From: Palsa-1150 sp036490515 | GTDB lineage: Bacteria; Myxococcota_A; Polyangia; Polyangiales; Polyangiaceae | DNA: 64,000 nt | NCBI GenBank assembly: GCA_036490515.1 | Contig: DASXDU010000011.1 | Location: 434,001-498,000, forward strand | Direction: 5' to 3' | Part shown: piece after piece, positions 50,348-58,838 of the stretch | How the letters are laid out: every line of letters starts with the position of its first letter | Position numbering within the stretch: the first letter of the stretch is position 1 | Program-made: the position numbers and the translations under genes | Notes under the pieces: generated by a model | Database searches by the model: none | Seen by the model: only the letters and a program-made list of their open reading frames with translations | What the model was told of the DNA's origin: nothing

Positions 50348-50665
50348 ATGCCCGAGCCGAAGGACCCGCGCAGGGACGAGGACGTCGAGGTCGAGGAGCG
50401 GCAAAAGACAGCCGTTCCGAAGAGGTACAAGGTCATCTTCCACAACGACGACTACACGACCATGGAGTACGTGGTCGAGGTCCTGCGCCGGTTCTTCCAC
50501 AAGAGCGAGACCGAGGCGTTGCACATCATGCTGACCGTGCACAAGAAAGGGAGAGCGATGGCGGGTCTCTACCCCCGCGACGTCGCCGAGACCAAGGTCG
50601 CCGAGGTCATGCGCGACGCCCGCGACCGAGGGCATCCGCTCCTCGTGACCACCGAGCCCGAGTGA
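50348..50665 (+). CDS. clpS: ClpS adaptor
   Basis: The 105-residue protein has the ClpS fold markers KRYKVIFHNDDYTTMEYVVEVL, where the HNDDYT segment forms the N-degron pocket, MLTVHKKGRA and GLYPRDVAETKV. ClpS delivers proteins with destabilising N-terminal residues to ClpA. It starts at ATG 50348, with a purine-rich GAGGG that is very close to the start. The downstream clpA, 55 bases away, confirms the assignment. Confidence 0.93.
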   Translation: MPEPKDPRRDEDVEVEERQKTAVPKRYKVIFHNDDYTTMEYVVEVLRRFFHKSETEALHIMLTVHKKGRAMAGLYPRDVAETKVAEVMRDARDRGHPLLVTTEPE

Positions 50666-50720
50666 AACCCCGCAGCATCGAGCCCGCATCGAACGTGAAG
50701 CCGCCCGAGAGAACCCGCGA

Positions 50721-53069
50721 ATGAGGATCAGCCCCGAGGTCGAGATTGCCCTTTCCGTGGCCGCGAGCGACGCCGCGCGGCGCCGGCACGAGTACGTCAC
50801 CATCGAGCACCTGCTCTACGCGCTGATGCTCGACGAGACGACGGCCGGGGTCGTTCGCCACTCCGGGGGCGACCCGCTCGTCGTGAAGCGCCGGCTCGAC
50901 CGTTACCTCACCGAGCAGCTCGAACCTCTGCCCGAGGACACGGACCAGACGCCTAACCCGTCGCTGGGGATGCAGCGCGCCATCCGCCGCGCCGTCAACC
51001 ACGTGAAGTCGAGCGGCAAGGAAGAGGTGACCGGCGCGAACGTGATCGTCGCGATCTTCGCCGAGCGAGACTCGTATGCCGCCGCGCTGCTCGAGGAGCT
51101 CGGGGTCACGCGGCTCGACGTGGTCGCGTACATCGCGCACGGCGTCTCGAAGGTCGACGAGGACGAGGAGGCGCCCGGCAAGGGCGGCGGCGTCGAGGCG
51201 ACCGAGGAAGGCGCGCGCCCCGCGAAGGACCCGCTCAAGGCGTACACCGTCAACCTGAACGAGGAGGCGCTCGGCAAGCGCATCGACCCGCTCGTCGGCC
51301 GCGAGAACGAGGTCGCGCGCATCGTGCAGATCCTCGCGCGGAGGAAGAAGAACAACCCGCTGCTGGTCGGCGATGCGGGCGTCGGCAAGACGGCGATCGC
51401 CGAGGGACTCGCGCTCAAGATCCAGCGCCACGAGGTGCCCAAGGCGCTCGAGGGGTCGACGGTCTACGCGCTCGACATGGGCGCGCTCCTGGCCGGCACG
51501 CGCTACCGCGGCGACTTCGAGGAGCGCATCAAGGCCGTCATCAAGGCGCTCCAGAAGCAGGAGAAGGCCATCCTCTTCATCGACGAGATCCACACGATCG
51601 TCGGCGCCGGGGCGACGAGCGGCGGCAGCATGGACGCGAGCAACCTGCTCAAGCCCGCGCTCGCGACGGGGCGCCTCCGCTGCATCGGCTCGACGACGTT
51701 CAACGAGTACCGCCAGCACTTCGAGAAGGACCGCGCGCTCTCGCGCCGCTTCCAGCGCGTCGAGGTGAACGAGCCGAGCGTCGAGGACACGGTGAAGATC
51801 CTCGAGGGCCTGCGCCCGCAGTACGAGGAGTTCCACGGCGTCACCTACCAGAACGAGTCGCTCCAGGCCGCCGCCGAGCTCTCGGCGAAGTACCTGCACG
51901 ACCGCAAGCTCCCGGACAAGGCGATCGATCTGGTCGACGAGAGCGGCGCGGCGAAGAAGCTCCTCGCCGACGGAACCAACGTCGTCGCGGTGGCCGACGT
52001 CGAGGCCGTGCTCGCGCGCATGGCGCAGATCCCGCCGCGCGAGGTGTCGACGAGCGACAAGGACCGCCTGAGGAACCTCGAGGTGGAGCTGAAGAGCGTC
52101 GTCTTCGGCCAGGAGGCGGCGCTCCACGAGCTCGTCTCGGCCATCAAGCTCTCGCGCGCCGGGCTGCGCACGCCCGAGAAACCGATCGGCTCGTTCCTCC
52201 TCACCGGCCCGACCGGCGTCGGCAAGACCGAGGCGGCGCGGCAGCTCGCGAAGGTGATGGGCATCGCCTTCTACCGGTTCGACATGAGCGAGTACATGGA
52301 GGCGCACACGATCTCGCGCCTCATCGGCGCCCCGCCCGGCTACGTGGGCTTCGACCAGGGCGGCCTGCTGACCGACGCCATCGCCAAGACGCCCCACGCC
52401 GTCCTCCTCCTCGACGAGATCGAGAAGGCGCACCCGCAGATCTTCAACGTGCTCCTCCAGGTGATGGACCACGGCAAGCTCACCGACCACAACGGCAAGC
52501 AGAGCGATTTTCGCCACGTCATCCTGCTCATGACGAGCAACATCGGCGTGCGCGATCTCCAGCGCCGCGCCGTCGGCTTCGGCGGCCCCGCGGGCGAGGA
52601 CCGGGAGAAGCCCGACACGGACCGCGAGTACAAGCAGCTCTTCAGCCCCGAGTTCCGGAACCGGCTCGACGCGAACATCCGCTTCCGCGCGCTCGACCCG
52701 GCCATCATGCAGAGCATCGTCGGCAAGTTCGTGAAGGAGCTCGGCGGCCAGCTCGCCGAGCGCAAGGTCACGCTCGAGCTCACCCAGGCGGCGACCGACT
52801 ACCTGGCCGACAAGGGCTACGACAAGGACAACGGCGCACGCCCCCTCGCGCGCGTCATCCAGGAGGAGCTCAAGCGGCCCCTCGGCGAGGAGCTCCTCTT
52901 CGGCGCGCTCGAGAACGGCGGCCACGTCGTGGTCGACGCCGAGGCCGAGGCCGACGGCAAGGCCAACGAGAAGAAGCTCGCGTTCCGGTTCGAAGGCGCG
53001 AAGCCCGACCCGAAGCCCGAGGAGCCGGCGGCCCCCCCGAAGAAGACGCCCGCCGACGCGCCCAACTGA
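50721..53069 (+). CDS. clpA: ClpA, AAA+ unfoldase of the ClpAP protease
   Basis: The 782-residue protein has a Clp-N domain (residues 1-145), Walker A GDAGVGKT at 217-224 with Walker B AILFIDEIHT, a second AAA+ module with GPTGVGKT and VLLLDEIEKAHP, and the sensor LLMTSNIG. The loop RRAVGFGG fits the ClpP-binding (I/V)G(F/L) tripeptide, and there is no ClpB-type middle coiled coil. The acidic, Pro/Lys-rich C-terminus is an extension. ClpP is not in the window. Confidence 0.93.
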   Translation: MRISPEVEIALSVAASDAARRRHEYVTIEHLLYALMLDETTAGVVRHSGGDPLVVKRRLDRYLTEQLEPLPEDTDQTPNPSLGMQRAIRRAVNHVKSSGKEEVTGANVIVAIFAERDSYAAALLEELGVTRLDVVAYIAHGVSKVDEDEEAPGKGGGVEATEEGARPAKDPLKAYTVNLNEEALGKRIDPLVGRENEVARIVQILARRKKNNPLLVGDAGVGKTAIAEGLALKIQRHEVPKALEGSTVYALDMGALLAGTRYRGDFEERIKAVIKALQKQEKAILFIDEIHTIVGAGATSGGSMDASNLLKPALATGRLRCIGSTTFNEYRQHFEKDRALSRRFQRVEVNEPSVEDTVKILEGLRPQYEEFHGVTYQNESLQAAAELSAKYLHDRKLPDKAIDLVDESGAAKKLLADGTNVVAVADVEAVLARMAQIPPREVSTSDKDRLRNLEVELKSVVFGQEAALHELVSAIKLSRAGLRTPEKPIGSFLLTGPTGVGKTEAARQLAKVMGIAFYRFDMSEYMEAHTISRLIGAPPGYVGFDQGGLLTDAIAKTPHAVLLLDEIEKAHPQIFNVLLQVMDHGKLTDHNGKQSDFRHVILLMTSNIGVRDLQRRAVGFGGPAGEDREKPDTDREYKQLFSPEFRNRLDANIRFRALDPAIMQSIVGKFVKELGGQLAERKVTLELTQAATDYLADKGYDKDNGARPLARVIQEELKRPLGEELLFGALENGGHVVVDAEAEADGKANEKKLAFRFEGAKPDPKPEEPAAPPKKTPADAPN

Positions 53070-53085
53070 ACGCACCTGGCGCCCC

Positions 53086-53424
53086 GAGAGGGGGAAACAG
53101 GAAGGTCAGAAGATCAGAAGGCGAGAGGGGGGCGTGTGCATGGGTGCACGGGGGTGGAAGGCCCGGCTGCACGGGCGAGAGGGACGAACACGGAAACAGG
53201 GAACGGGAACGGGAATGGGGAATGCCGAATGGCGAGGCGCCCGGGTCACGCGGGCTCGAGTCCGCACGGTGTCGCGCGCCGTTCCCCATTCCGCATTCCC
53301 ATTCCCGTTCCTTGTTCCCGTGTTCGTCCCTCCCCAAGGTGCACGCCGCCCTTCCACCCCGTGCAGCCGTGTGAAAGCACCCCTCTCGCCTTCTGATCTT
53401 CTGACCTTCCTGTTTCCCCCTCTC
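53086..53424. repeat. 339-bp imperfect palindromic element
   Basis: Left arm from 53086 and right arm ending at 53424 are inverted copies. The outer 45 bases match exactly (53086-53130 with 53380-53424) and the inner approximately 100 bases match in blocks, including GGGACGAACACGG, GGAACGGGAA and GGAATGGGGAA. It starts 17 bases after the clpA stop. All four overlapping open frames inside are low-complexity by-products. It may be a MITE-like or REP-like element that also ends clpA transcription. Confidence 0.8.
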
Positions 53425-53458
53425 CGGGTGTTCGCCGGCTCCTGCTAAGAAGGGCGAC

Positions 53459-53980
53459 GTGGCGAACGTCCGGCACACGAACGAGGCACGTGGTGGGGCT
53501 GCGGTCGCCGTCGGGGCGCGCGCCGCAGCCTTCGCGCTCTTCGTCGGCGCGGCGGCGGGCGTCTCGGGATGCGTCCCCGACGAGCACGTCGTCCGGGGCT
53601 TCGCGCTGGAGCACGTCTCGCTGCACGTCGCCGACGACGTCGTGAGCGTCCGGTTCTACCGCGACGTCCTCGGCATGCGCGAGATCCCCTCCGCGTCCCC
53701 GCAGCGGCGGTGGCTCGCCTTCGGCCGCGGCGGCGAGCTTCACATCGCCGGCGGCCGCACGGCGCCGGTGCAGGGCGACGACGAGGTCCACTTCGCGCTC
53801 GCCTGCGAGGACCTCGAGCCGATCATGAAGCGCCTCGCCGAGCACCAGGTCGCCTGGTACGGCTCCGACGACCGGCCCGGCGGCGTCAGCCGCACGCGCA
53901 CCGACGGCGTACGCCAGATCTACCTGCGCGACCCGGACGGCTACTGGATCGAAGTGAACGACTCGCTCCGCCGGCGTTGA
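53459..53980 (+). CDS. Glyoxalase/VOC-fold lipoprotein
   Basis: The 173-residue protein from GTG 53459 has a signal region with lipobox GVSGC, then a vicinal-oxygen-chelate fold: ALEHVSLHVADDVVSVRFYRDVLGM, WLAFGRGGELHIAGG, EVHFALACEDLEPIMKRL and IYLRDPDGYWIEV. His in EHVSLHV, His in EVHFAL and Glu in WIEVND are candidate metal ligands. The substrate is unknown. Confidence 0.75.
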   Translation: MANVRHTNEARGGAAVAVGARAAAFALFVGAAAGVSGCVPDEHVVRGFALEHVSLHVADDVVSVRFYRDVLGMREIPSASPQRRWLAFGRGGELHIAGGRTAPVQGDDEVHFALACEDLEPIMKRLAEHQVAWYGSDDRPGGVSRTRTDGVRQIYLRDPDGYWIEVNDSLRRR

Positions 53981-54040
53981 GCGCACCGCGCACGCCACCC
54001 ACGCGGCGCACGCCGCGCCTGCAGCCGACCGCGGTCTCGC

Positions 54041-55081
54041 TCAGTCTCCGCCCGTGCCGCCGTCGTCGAGCTTCGCGACGATGACGTCGCATATGAGGCT
54101 CGGGCCCGGGCAGCAGATGTCGATGCCGCCCCCGTACTGGTCGCTGTGCATGCAGACGCGCGAGCCGGTCGACGGGTAGTAGTACGCCCAGAAGAAGCAC
54201 ATCTCGTCGTTGGCCGACTCGCCGAACTTCACGGTGTCGGCCGTGGTGTTGGTCCAGTCGCACGTGAACGTGAAGCCGCCGCCGCTCGGCACCGTGAACG
54301 GCGGGTTGGACTGCACCGTCGCCGGCTCGCTCCACAGCCAGCCCGGCACGTCGTAAAGGGGCGTCCCCGGATCGGAGGCGCTCGAGGAGAGCGAGACCGT
54401 CACGTTGGTCCCGAGCTGGTGTTCGTGGCCCGTGATCGCGAAGAACTGCGAGCTCGCGTAGTCGTCCGGCAGCGCGAAGAAGATCGGGCCGAGCGTCGTC
54501 GACGAGTTCGGCGGGATGGTGATGTCCGGATCGCCGATGAAGAGAAACCCCATCTCGTACTGGTAGTCCGCGTCATCCATCGTGACGAAGTTCGTCGTGG
54601 CGGTGACCTGGATGGGGGTCGCGCCCGGGTTGATGTAGTGGAGCTCGATCCGGATCATCTGGCTGGGGGCGAGGGTGATGCCCACGCCCTGCGGGAAGGT
54701 GAGCAGATCGTCCTTCTTCTGCGTCACGACGAGCGTCTGGCCCTTGCTCGGGTCGAGCGTGTCGGTGAAGGGCTGGCAGTCGAACGGCGTCGTCGTCGGC
54801 GTCGTGTCGGTCGACTGGTAGACGATCATGTGGTGAGACCCCTGCGAGAGCACGTCGTGGATCTGGCCGACGTGGATCGTGCTCGTGTTGCCGAGGGGCA
54901 GGACGAGACACTGCGTGTTCTCCTCGCCGGGCTGCACGGTGACGGGGCCGAACGTCAGCGAGTAGACGGTGCCGCCGGGCACGCCGGTGGGCGCCGCCCC
55001 GGAGGACGAGGAGTGCCCGCAGGCGACGAAGCAGGCGACGAAGGCGAGGAGGAGGAACGCGGCGAGCGGGCGCAGGGGCAT
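54041..55081 (-). CDS. Copper type II monooxygenase-like lipoprotein
   Basis: The 346-residue protein has lipobox FVACG. It keeps the copper-ligand layout of the PHM/DBM fold: GSHHMIVYQS (His83, His84) and ELHYINPG (His148) for one copper, and ITGHEHQLG (His219, His221) with Met294 in SANDEMCFFWAYYYP for the other. Enzymes of this fold hydroxylate peptidyl-glycine or dopamine using ascorbate; bacterial homologues are largely uncharacterised. Ligand spacing is as expected, so an active enzyme is plausible. Confidence 0.75.
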   Translation of the reverse strand: MPLRPLAAFLLLAFVACFVACGHSSSSGAAPTGVPGGTVYSLTFGPVTVQPGEENTQCLVLPLGNTSTIHVGQIHDVLSQGSHHMIVYQSTDTTPTTTPFDCQPFTDTLDPSKGQTLVVTQKKDDLLTFPQGVGITLAPSQMIRIELHYINPGATPIQVTATTNFVTMDDADYQYEMGFLFIGDPDITIPPNSSTTLGPIFFALPDDYASSQFFAITGHEHQLGTNVTVSLSSSASDPGTPLYDVPGWLWSEPATVQSNPPFTVPSGGGFTFTCDWTNTTADTVKFGESANDEMCFFWAYYYPSTGSRVCMHSDQYGGGIDICCPGPSLICDVIVAKLDDGGTGGD

Positions 55082-55200
55082 TCGATTCGTGAATGTACGT
55101 GGCAGGGCGGCGGCCGGACCGGCACGCGTGCGTCTCAGGCGATTCCGCGCCTCCACTGCCGGGTGTCCCCTGTATCCCACCTCGGAGCCCGCGGACGACC

Positions 55201-55545
55201 TCAGGGGCGGTACACCATCAGGGCCACGGTCGCGACGAGCGGAGCCAGGGCGAGCGCCGCTACGAGCGCGGTGCGCCGGCCCTCCTTGCCGACCGCGTAG
55301 AGCACGACCTGCAGCGAGAAGAGCGAGAGCACCATCGCGAGCACGATCCACAGCGACGCGATCGACACCTCCAGCGCCGCGGCCAGCCCGAAGCCGCACA
55401 CCCACGTCAGCCCGAAGCCCGGGCCCGCGAGGCCGTACGCGAAGAGCCGCCGGTCCCGGAGGTCGCGCGCGAGCATCGCGCCGATGGTCCCGGCGAAGTA
55501 CGTCGCCACCGCGAGGACCTTGGCGACGCGAAGCAGCGGGACCAC
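55201..55545 (-). CDS. Four-helix membrane protein
   Basis: The 114-residue protein has four hydrophobic segments (VAKVLAVATYFAGTIGAML, LAGPGFGLTWVCGFGLAAA, LWIVLAMVLSLFSLQVVLY, ALVAALALAPLVATVALMV) and short charged loops (ARDLRDRRLF). It lies between the copper-protein gene and divergent purE. No family is recognised. Confidence 0.6.
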   Translation of the reverse strand: MVPLLRVAKVLAVATYFAGTIGAMLARDLRDRRLFAYGLAGPGFGLTWVCGFGLAAALEVSIASLWIVLAMVLSLFSLQVVLYAVGKEGRRTALVAALALAPLVATVALMVYRP

Positions 55546-55662
55546 GCCCGCAATGGGAGCAGATTCCGGCGCCGGACACCCGCGGATGAAGCGTCACTCA
55601 CGCGGCTGGGCCTGCCGCCCGCCCCTCCCCCGCTCCGCCGCTCTGTGCTTCACTGCGCCGCC

Positions 55663-56151
55663 ATGACGCAGCCGCTCGTTTCGATTCTCATGGGCAGCAA
55701 GAGCGATCTCGAGGTGATGCAGCCCGCGCGCGACGCGCTCACCGAGCTCGGTGTGGAGCACGAGGTCCGCGTGCTCTCGGCGCATCGCACGCCGGACGCC
55801 CTCTTCGCGTACCTGGCCGACGCGGACAAGCGCGGTGTGGAGGTCTTCATCGCCGGGGCGGGAGGCGCGGCGCACCTGCCGGGCGTCTGCGCAGCAAAGA
55901 CGACGCGGCCGGTCCTCGGCGTGCCGATCCCGTCGGGGCACCTGCTCGGCCTCGACGCGCTGCTGGCCATCGTGCAGATGCCGAAGGGCATCCCGGTCGC
56001 GACGTTCGCGGTCGGAAAGGCCGGGGCGGGCAACGCGGGCCTCTTCGCGGTCGCGATCCTCGCCGGAAAGCGCCCGGAGCTCGCCGACAAGCTCGTGTCG
56101 TGGCGCAAGGCGCAGGCTGACAAGCTCCTGAAGGAGTCCGTCATCGCCTGA
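55663..56151 (+). CDS. purE: N5-carboxyaminoimidazole ribonucleotide mutase
   Basis: The 162-residue protein has the class I PurE signature MGSKSDLEVM near the N-terminus, then VLSAHRTPDALFAYL, FIAGAGGAAHLPGVCAAKTT, VPIPSGHLLGLDALLAIVQMPKGIPVATF and AGNAGLFAVAIL. It converts N5-CAIR to CAIR in purine synthesis. PurK, usually next to purE, is not in the window. A 42-bp repeat array follows 143 bases after the stop. Confidence 0.93.
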   Translation: MTQPLVSILMGSKSDLEVMQPARDALTELGVEHEVRVLSAHRTPDALFAYLADADKRGVEVFIAGAGGAAHLPGVCAAKTTRPVLGVPIPSGHLLGLDALLAIVQMPKGIPVATFAVGKAGAGNAGLFAVAILAGKRPELADKLVSWRKAQADKLLKESVIA

Positions 56152-56294
56152 CCGGCTCGATCGGAGCGGAGAGAGAGACGCTCGACTCGAAGGGAGCGCC
56201 TTCGATCGAGGCAAGCGGACCGCCTCGAAGGGCCAGCGGACCGCCGCGGAGAAGGGGAGAGCCTCGCGAAGGACGCGGGAAGGCGATTGTTCGA

Positions 56295-56504
56295 GCGAAT
56301 GCGGCTCCCCGGCCTTCGGGAGCCGCTCTCGTCGAACCGAGCGACGCTCCCGAGCCTTCGGGAGCCGCTTCCATCGAAACGAACGACGCTCCCGAGCCTT
56401 CGGGAGCCGCTCCCATCGAACCGAGCGACGCTCCCGAGCCTTCGGGAGCCGCTCCCATCGAACCGAACGACGCTCCCGAGCCTTCGGGAGCCGCGTCCCT
56501 CAAA
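56295..56504. repeat. Five 42-bp tandem repeats containing a hairpin
   Basis: Units start at 56295, 56337, 56379, 56421 and 56463; units 2-5 are nearly identical and a divergent sixth copy follows to about 56,560. Each unit has the inverted repeat CTCCCGAGCCTTCGGGAG. Because 42 is divisible by three, several frames stay open; minus-strand frames would encode 14-residue repeats (APEGSGAS type) and the plus strand LPSLREPLPSNR repeats. No frame between purE and the next gene (56152-56746) has a convincing start and codon bias, so this may be a structural or regulatory array. Confidence 0.75.
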
Positions 56505-56746
56505 CCGACTGGTGCTTTCCTCGAGACGAATGGCGCTCCCGAAGCTTCGGGAGCCGCTTTCGGTCTTTCCATCGGTACGCTTGGTCGAGCCGGAGGCGAT
56601 TTCGGCCAACGGAGCGACGCTTTCGCCAAGAAGAACCGCTCTTTGCCTCGAGTCGACGGCTTCATGGCGCGAACGACCGTCGTTCCCGCTCGAGCGACCG
56701 TCTCTTCTCCTTGACCGGGACACTTGTTCAGTACCACTCTTGGGGC

Positions 56747-58801
56747 GTGAGTCCTCTCCGGCCGCTCGCCAATCCGCCCAACCCGTGGGCGACGACCGAC
56801 GTGGAGTACCTCGACGGCGAGGCGCCGCCGGCCCAGCTCGAGGTCTTCGAGGATCACTCGCGCAGCATCCTCGCCCACAACGACAGCCCCGACGTCGGCT
56901 TCTCGTGGAGCGTCAACCCGTACCGGGGCTGTTTTCACGCCTGCGCCTACTGCCTGGCCGGTGAGACGCGCATCCTCATGACGGACGGCACGACGCGCGA
57001 GCTTCGAGCTCTGTGCACCGGCGATGCCATCTATGGAACGCGCTTCGACGGCAAGTACCGGCGTCTCGTGAGCACCACGGTCCTCGCGCGTTGGCAGACG
57101 GTCAAACCGGCGGTCCGCATGCGGCTGCAGGACGGAACGACGCTCGTCGCGAGCGGCGACCATCGCTTTCTCACGCGACGCGGATGGAAGCACGTGACGG
57201 ACGCCCCCGGCCAGAGGCCGCACCTCACCTCGGCGAATCGCCTGCTCGGCGTGGGCCCGTTCGCGCGCGCACCCGACGACACTGCCGACTACCGCCGCGG
57301 CTATCTCTGCGGCTTGCTCCGCGGCGACGCGCTCCTGAAGGTCTTCCGCTACGAGCGCCCCGGCAGGGCACAAGGCGACCAATACCAGTTCCGCCTCGCG
57401 CTCGTCGACCTCGAGCCGCTCGTACGCGCCCGGCGCTATCTCCTCGAGATGGGCGTGGAGACGCGCGAGTTCGCGTTCGCCGCGGCTCGCCCCAACCGGC
57501 GCGCGATGAGCGGCATCCGCACGCATGCCCGCTCCAACGTCGAGCGCGTGCAGGCGATCTGCGCGTGGCCCGAAGACGCACCGACCGACTGGGCGAAGGG
57601 GTTTCTCGCGGGGATCTTCGACGCCGAGGGGTCCTTCAGTGGCGGCATCCTCCGCATCTCGAACACCGACGAGCGCATGCTCGGCGAGACGATGCGCTGC
57701 ATGGCACGCCTCCACTTCGACGCAGTGCTCGAGGAACGGGCCCCGCAGGCGAGCAACGTGCGCCTTCGCGGCGGGATGCGCGAGCACATCCGCTTCTTCC
57801 AGGCGACCGGGCCGGCGATCCGGCGCAAACGATCGGTCGAGGGGCGCGCCCTGAAGTCGAGTACGTCCCCGCGCGTCGCGTCCATCGAGCCGCTCGGCGT
57901 CGACGTGCCGATGTTCGACATCACCACGGGCACCGGCGATTTCATCGCGGAGGGGGTGGTCGCGCACAATTGCTATGCCCGGCCCGGCCACGAGTACCTC
58001 TCCTTCGGCGCGGGAACGGACTTCGATCGCAAGATCGTCGTCAAGCCGCGCGCGCCGGCCCTCCTTCGCGACGCGTTCGACGCGCCGAAGTGGAAGGGCG
58101 AGAACGTCGTCTTCAGCGGCGTGACCGACTGTTACCAGCCGCTCGAGGCGAGCTACCGCATCACGCGCGGCTGCCTCGAGGTGTGCGCGGAGTACCGAAA
58201 CCCGTGCGGCATCATTTCCAAGTCGCCGCTCGTCGAGCGCGACGTCGACGTGTTCCAGGAGCTCGGGCGCGTGACGCGCTTCACGATGATGGTGAGCTGC
58301 CCCTTCTGGGACGAGGCGAAGGCGCGCGCGATCGAGCCGTTCGTGACGACACCGGCGCGCCGCATCCGCGTGATCGAGCGGCTCGCGAAGGCGGGCGTCG
58401 ACGTCGGGGTGATGGTGGCGCCGATCATCCCGGGCCTCAACGACGAGGACATGGGCGAGGTGCTGCGCGCCGCGAAGGACGCGGGGGCCACCCGCGCGGG
58501 GTACGTGCTCCTGCGGCTCCCCGGCCCCGTGGCCGAGGTGTTCCCGCTGCGGCTCAAGGCGGCGCTCCCGCTGCGTGCCGAGAAGGTCATGCGCCGCATC
58601 CGCGAGGCGCGCGGCGGCAAGATGTACGACCCACGCTTCGGCGTGCGCGGCACCGGCGAGGGGCCGTACGCGGAGGCCATCGGGCGCCTCTTCGAGCAGA
58701 CCTGCGCGAAGCTCGGCCTGTCGACGGGGCCACGCTACGAGGCCGGGGGCGACGCGCCGACGACGTTCCGCCGGCCCACCGCGCAGACGTCTCTCTTCTG
58801 A
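56747..58801 (+). CDS. PA0069/Rv2578c-type radical SAM protein split by an intein
   Basis: The 684-residue precursor yields a 344-residue radical SAM protein after removal of residues 69-408. The N-extein reads LANPPNPWATTDVEYLDGE, SVNPYRGCFHACAY. The C-extein begins CYARPGHEYLSFGAGTDFD and continues with IVVKPRAPALL, FSGVTDCYQPLE and VMVAPIIPGLND. The cluster cysteines are Cys62, Cys66 and Cys409, so the motif CxxxCxxC is complete only after splicing. GTG 56747 is preferred over TTG 56711, as the family starts just before LSNPPNPW-like residues. The function of this SPL-like family is not established. Confidence 0.9.
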   Translation: MSPLRPLANPPNPWATTDVEYLDGEAPPAQLEVFEDHSRSILAHNDSPDVGFSWSVNPYRGCFHACAYCLAGETRILMTDGTTRELRALCTGDAIYGTRFDGKYRRLVSTTVLARWQTVKPAVRMRLQDGTTLVASGDHRFLTRRGWKHVTDAPGQRPHLTSANRLLGVGPFARAPDDTADYRRGYLCGLLRGDALLKVFRYERPGRAQGDQYQFRLALVDLEPLVRARRYLLEMGVETREFAFAAARPNRRAMSGIRTHARSNVERVQAICAWPEDAPTDWAKGFLAGIFDAEGSFSGGILRISNTDERMLGETMRCMARLHFDAVLEERAPQASNVRLRGGMREHIRFFQATGPAIRRKRSVEGRALKSSTSPRVASIEPLGVDVPMFDITTGTGDFIAEGVVAHNCYARPGHEYLSFGAGTDFDRKIVVKPRAPALLRDAFDAPKWKGENVVFSGVTDCYQPLEASYRITRGCLEVCAEYRNPCGIISKSPLVERDVDVFQELGRVTRFTMMVSCPFWDEAKARAIEPFVTTPARRIRVIERLAKAGVDVGVMVAPIIPGLNDEDMGEVLRAAKDAGATRAGYVLLRLPGPVAEVFPLRLKAALPLRAEKVMRRIREARGGKMYDPRFGVRGTGEGPYAEAIGRLFEQTCAKLGLSTGPRYEAGGDAPTTFRRPTAQTSLF
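56951..57970 (+). mobile_element. Intein with LAGLIDADG homing endonuclease (340 residues)
   Basis: It begins with Cys1 (CLAGETRILMTDGT, block A), has a block B His in VASGDHRFLT (position 71), two LAGLIDADG-type motifs (GYLCGLLRGDALL at 117-129, GFLAGIFDAEGSF at 217-229), block F MFDITTGTGDFIAEG and block G VVAHN with the penultimate His and terminal Asn, followed by Cys+1 of the extein. All splicing residues are present, so it should splice. Inteins in related Rv2578c-family proteins are known in actinobacteria. Insertion lies in the most conserved host codons, as usual for homing elements. Confidence 0.9.
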
Positions 58802-58838
58802 GAGGACCAGCGCCGGACGGTGCGATCGCGGTCGCCCG

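Noticed and set aside
53106..53478. Several open frames on both strands within the palindrome after clpA
   Set aside because: Low-complexity frames forced by the inverted repeat; no credible starts or domains.
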